Origin: Candidatus Cloacimonas sp. 4484_140
Lineage (GTDB): Bacteria > Cloacimonadota > Cloacimonadia > JGIOTU-2
Reading direction: 5' to 3'
NCBI GenBank assembly: GCA_002049945.1
Contig: MVCT01000038.1
Span: forward strand, 1-8,458
Length of the DNA stretch: 8,458 bases
Both the position numbers and the translations under genes were made by a program. This document shows positions 5,914 to 8,458 of the stretch, in pieces; the first letter of the stretch is position 1; every line of letters begins with the position of its first letter. Under the pieces are notes generated by a model that worked only from the letters and a program-made list of their open reading frames with translations, searched no databases and was not told where the DNA came from.

Positions 5914-8276
5914 TTTTTTATGTGATGTAATGATTTTCCTGTTTTGATCTGCTCAAGATCAAGTGGAAGATGATAGAATCTTTTGCCAAGCGCATTAGAG
6001 ACAGCATTGTTTATCGCAGCAGCAGTAATTTCAAGTGTGGGCTCACCAAGACTTTTTGCTCCGAATGGTCCAAATGTGTCGGGATTTTCTATAAAGAATG
6101 CCTTTATCTCTCCAACATCAACGCTGGTCGGGATAAGATATTCATCGAAATTAACATTTTGTATTTCTGTATTTTTAACTATTACTTCTTCCATGATTCC
6201 GTAGCCAGCACCCTGATAAACACCTCCATATATTTGTCCAAGAGCACCCATTCTGTTGATTATTTGTCCTGCATCATGCACTGCTGTAACTCTTTTTACA
6301 AATATTTTACCGGATGCGGCGTTCACCTCCACTTCTGCAATCTGGCAGCCATATACATAAGTAAAATAGGCAGGTCCTTGACCGATCTCTTCATCCCAGT
6401 CAACTTCAGGTGCCTTGAACCATCCATAGGCACTAAGATTCACGCCATTTAGATAAGCTTTATTGCATGCTTCAGAAACGGCAATTTTCTTTCCAGATCC
6501 TTCATGTACAATATAATGATCAGCAAACTTGAGTGTCGCCCTTTCACTGAGATCCCATTCATCTATCAGCATTTTTTCAATTCTTCTTTTAACAATTTTA
6601 GCCGCATTTTTTACTGCCTCTCCACCCACTAAGGTTGATCGTGAGGCGACAGTTGGACCACCATCAGCTACCCTGCTCGTATCCTGTTCAAGATAGTAGA
6701 TATCATCAGGAGAAATGCCCAGAATTTCTGCAGCGATCATGGAAAAGGTCATGCGTAAGCCCTGACCATTCTCAGCTAATCCTGATATAAGATATACACT
6801 TCCATCTTTCTGAATACTTATAAGAGCTCCAGTTGCATCAACGCCTTCCGCACCAAGGGAACACCCGCGGAAACTACACGCAAGCCCGATTCCCTCTTTA
6901 ATATTTAAACCAGTCGAAAACTGATTGTCGTTCAATATTAGATTTACAGAATGGGAACTTTCTTCAACCGGATATCTGGCTTTGTACGTCTCATACTTTT
7001 TCTCAAAATCCGATTCTTTCGTTGCTTTATCAATAACCTGATTTAAGCTTACAATATGGTTTGATAAGATTTGTCCGCTTGCAGTTTCAGAATTTTGTTT
7101 ATATCCGTTAATCCTGCGAATTTCAATCGGCGACATATGTAACTTTTCCGCCAACTCATCCATCAGAGATTCCTGTGCAAAAATGATCTGCGGAGAACCA
7201 AAACCCCTCATTGCGCCTGTGTATGGATTGTTAGTATATACAGCACGGATATCGGTATGGACATTCTTCACCTCGTAAGGACCTGTTGCCTGTACAACCG
7301 AACGCCACGTCACAAAAGGGCTCATCGAGGCATAGGCACCACCATCTGCAAGAATATCTATCTTCATTGCTTTCAGGATGCCTTTACTTGAAACCCCAAC
7401 TTTATAGTTCATAGTGTAAGGATGACGTTTATAGCTTTCAACTATGGATTCTTCACGCGAAAGATGTATCCGAACAGGTTTGCCAACTTTTTTACATGCA
7501 ACACATGCACGTGCAGCAAGTATATCCATTGTATCATCCTTACCGCCAAATGAACCGCCAAGCTCGTTTTGTATAATATAAATATTCGCAAGAGGCACCT
7601 TCATTACTTGGGCGACAATTCTCCTGCAAGTAAATGGATTTTGTACCGAACCATAAATTTTATAAACATCTTTCCTGAAATCAGGCACTGCAGTAATGCA
7701 TTCCGGCTCTATGTAAGCATGCTCGATAGCAGGTGTGGTGTATGTTCTCTCGATGATAATATCGGATTCCTGAAAACCCTTATCAATATTGCCCTTTCTT
7801 AAGGGATAATAATTGATGAGATTCGATTTATTTTCAGGATGAATAAGCAGCGTATCATTATCCAAAGCATGTGTATAATCTGATAAAACCGGAAGCTCAT
7901 CAACCTCGATCTTGATTAGTGTGAGCGCTTTCCTGATAGCTTCCCTATCTTCTCCTACCACCAGCGCTACAACATCCGCAGGGCAATAAATTTTATCATA
8001 CGCAAATACTGGTTGATCATTATTAACAACGCCCGTCATGTTTGTTCCCGGTATGTCTTTGGAAGTGATTATCTCATCAATACCCGAAACTTTTTCAGCT
8101 TCCGAAATATCTATCTTTTTGATTATTCCATGAGGGATGGGAACTCTTTTTTGAGCAGTAAAACACATATTGGGAAAAATAATATCTGCTGCATATTGAG
8201 CTTTACCAGTAACCTTCTCGTATGCATCTGTACGAGGTAACTTCCGACCGATCACGTTGAATTTATCGTTTTTCAT
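5910..8276 (-). CDS. xdhA: Molybdenum-cofactor (large) subunit of a xanthine dehydrogenase-family hydroxylase
   Basis: A complete 788-residue subunit lacking any fused [2Fe-2S] domain. The N-terminal hammerhead domain (about 15-130) starts with RTDAYEKVTGKAQYAADI. The cofactor-binding part shows GGSFGGKDD (240-248), AMRGFGSPQ (355-363), AENGQGLRMT (501-510) and GAKSLGEPT (739-747). E745 is the catalytic base that activates the Mo-bound water. Compared from memory with bovine xanthine oxidase, R324 falls where Arg880 lies and D247 where Glu802 lies. Keeping the Arg favours a purine-like substrate, and Asp for Glu suggests a changed pocket. CO dehydrogenase is excluded because its AYxCSFR loop is absent. 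The start fits the family, but ATTTTTACAAA upstream holds no Shine-Dalgarno. It follows the amidohydrolase by 11 bp and overlaps xdhB by 4 bp. I saw no TGA/Sec codon inside; family enzymes with selenium carry it in the cofactor, which cannot be judged here. Confidence 0.93.
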   Translation of the reverse strand: MKNDKFNVIGRKLPRTDAYEKVTGKAQYAADIIFPNMCFTAQKRVPIPHGIIKKIDISEAEKVSGIDEIITSKDIPGTNMTGVVNNDQPVFAYDKIYCPADVVALVVGEDREAIRKALTLIKIEVDELPVLSDYTHALDNDTLLIHPENKSNLINYYPLRKGNIDKGFQESDIIIERTYTTPAIEHAYIEPECITAVPDFRKDVYKIYGSVQNPFTCRRIVAQVMKVPLANIYIIQNELGGSFGGKDDTMDILAARACVACKKVGKPVRIHLSREESIVESYKRHPYTMNYKVGVSSKGILKAMKIDILADGGAYASMSPFVTWRSVVQATGPYEVKNVHTDIRAVYTNNPYTGAMRGFGSPQIIFAQESLMDELAEKLHMSPIEIRRINGYKQNSETASGQILSNHIVSLNQVIDKATKESDFEKKYETYKARYPVEESSHSVNLILNDNQFSTGLNIKEGIGLACSFRGCSLGAEGVDATGALISIQKDGSVYLISGLAENGQGLRMTFSMIAAEILGISPDDIYYLEQDTSRVADGGPTVASRSTLVGGEAVKNAAKIVKRRIEKMLIDEWDLSERATLKFADHYIVHEGSGKKIAVSEACNKAYLNGVNLSAYGWFKAPEVDWDEEIGQGPAYFTYVYGCQIAEVEVNAASGKIFVKRVTAVHDAGQIINRMGALGQIYGGVYQGAGYGIMEEVIVKNTEIQNVNFDEYLIPTSVDVGEIKAFFIENPDTFGPFGAKSLGEPTLEITAAAINNAVSNALGKRFYHLPLDLEQIKTGKSLHHIKK

Positions 8277-8287
8277 TTTGTAAAAAT

Positions 8288-8458
8288 TTAAATAAAATGA
8301 CCAAGGAAATTGTCTTTATCAATTGGTGTATATGGACAATAATCGAGCACAATAAAATCCGCAGGATCACCTTTGCAAAGTCTCGGAGTGTTGCCAAAAA
8401 ATCTATCATGGATATCAAAGCTATTCTTCAAAATACGTACAACAATATCAAACCCGAT
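8288..8458 (-). CDS. ssnA: SsnA-like amidohydrolase, C-terminal part only; appears truncated
   Basis: An open frame runs in from the right edge: 56 codons, then TAA at 8290-8288. The segment RLCKGDPADFIVLDYCPYTP followed by NFLGHFI matches the region just after the TIM barrel in SsnA-type metal-dependent amidohydrolases (G-x-x-ADlivlDY-x-P-x-TP...N-x-x-GH). SsnA genes neighbour xanthine dehydrogenase-type and selenium-dependent molybdenum hydroxylase genes in E. coli and Clostridia, and the family contains guanine and other purine or triazine deaminases, so this could feed xanthine to the hydroxylase. In relatives I remember, GHxxFG continues for about 60-70 residues with the end of the beta-sandwich; here the protein stops at GHFI. 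The catalytic metal residues lie outside the window. It could be a broken gene or a naturally short form. Confidence 0.7.
   Translation of the reverse strand: MGFDIVVRILKNSFDIHDRFFGNTPRLCKGDPADFIVLDYCPYTPIDKDNFLGHFI

Noticed and set aside
5970..6452. 160-aa open frame on the plus strand within xdhA
   Set aside because: It is an antisense shadow of the conserved C-terminal part of the molybdenum subunit, with Cys/Ser/Tyr-rich low-quality sequence and no motif.

Overview
This is an AT-rich window in which every gene I can support lies on the minus strand, so transcription runs from high to low coordinates. Lipobox-bearing envelope proteins, an anaerobe-type molybdenum hydroxylase cluster and low G+C suggest an uncultured, diderm, probably anaerobic bacterium. 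The style of the lipoproteins and intergenic repeats reminds me of FCB-type lineages such as Cloacimonadota, but that is a weak inference with no marker gene behind it. I found no rRNA, tRNA, CRISPR array, transposase or phage gene.

Right part (8458 to 5053): the C-terminal end of an SsnA-like amidohydrolase runs in from the right edge. It is followed 11 bp later by a molybdenum-cofactor subunit (788 aa) and, through a 4-bp ATGA overlap, an FAD subunit (286 aa) of a xanthine dehydrogenase-family hydroxylase. Together these look like a purine (or other N-heterocycle) catabolic unit: deamination by the amidohydrolase, then hydroxylation, with electrons passing to FAD. The [2Fe-2S] subunit needed between molybdenum and FAD is not in the window. 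The amidohydrolase appears to stop about 60-70 residues early.

Middle (5006 to 2642): a lipoprotein with two thioredoxin folds, each with its own CxxC, lies 46 bp after the FAD gene. A 291-bp spacer follows, containing a TTTCGTG-type repeat interrupted by a 28-bp GC-rich insert. Then comes a class V PLP-dependent aminotransferase-fold enzyme. Just after it sits a 15-codon relic with a very strong Shine-Dalgarno and the N-terminus of an NADPH-dependent FMN reductase/flavodoxin-fold protein, which ends at a stop codon and then runs into a CTCTGTG-type repeat.

Left part (2529 to 1): a tight five-gene set, probably one transcript. It comprises a class I SAM methyltransferase, a small exported/lipoprotein-like protein, a TMEM175-family (DUF1211) channel-like membrane protein, a half-size EamA/DMT transporter and a membrane-anchored HEAT-repeat protein cut by the left edge. 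Gaps are 18, 0, 26 and 8 bp.

I see no convincing new multi-gene system. The most interesting signals are signs of gene decay and small repeats: the FMN-reductase relic, the shortened amidohydrolase next to an SD-less xdhA, the nested repeat, and the fact that both repeats read as ATG-led small ORFs on the minus strand.
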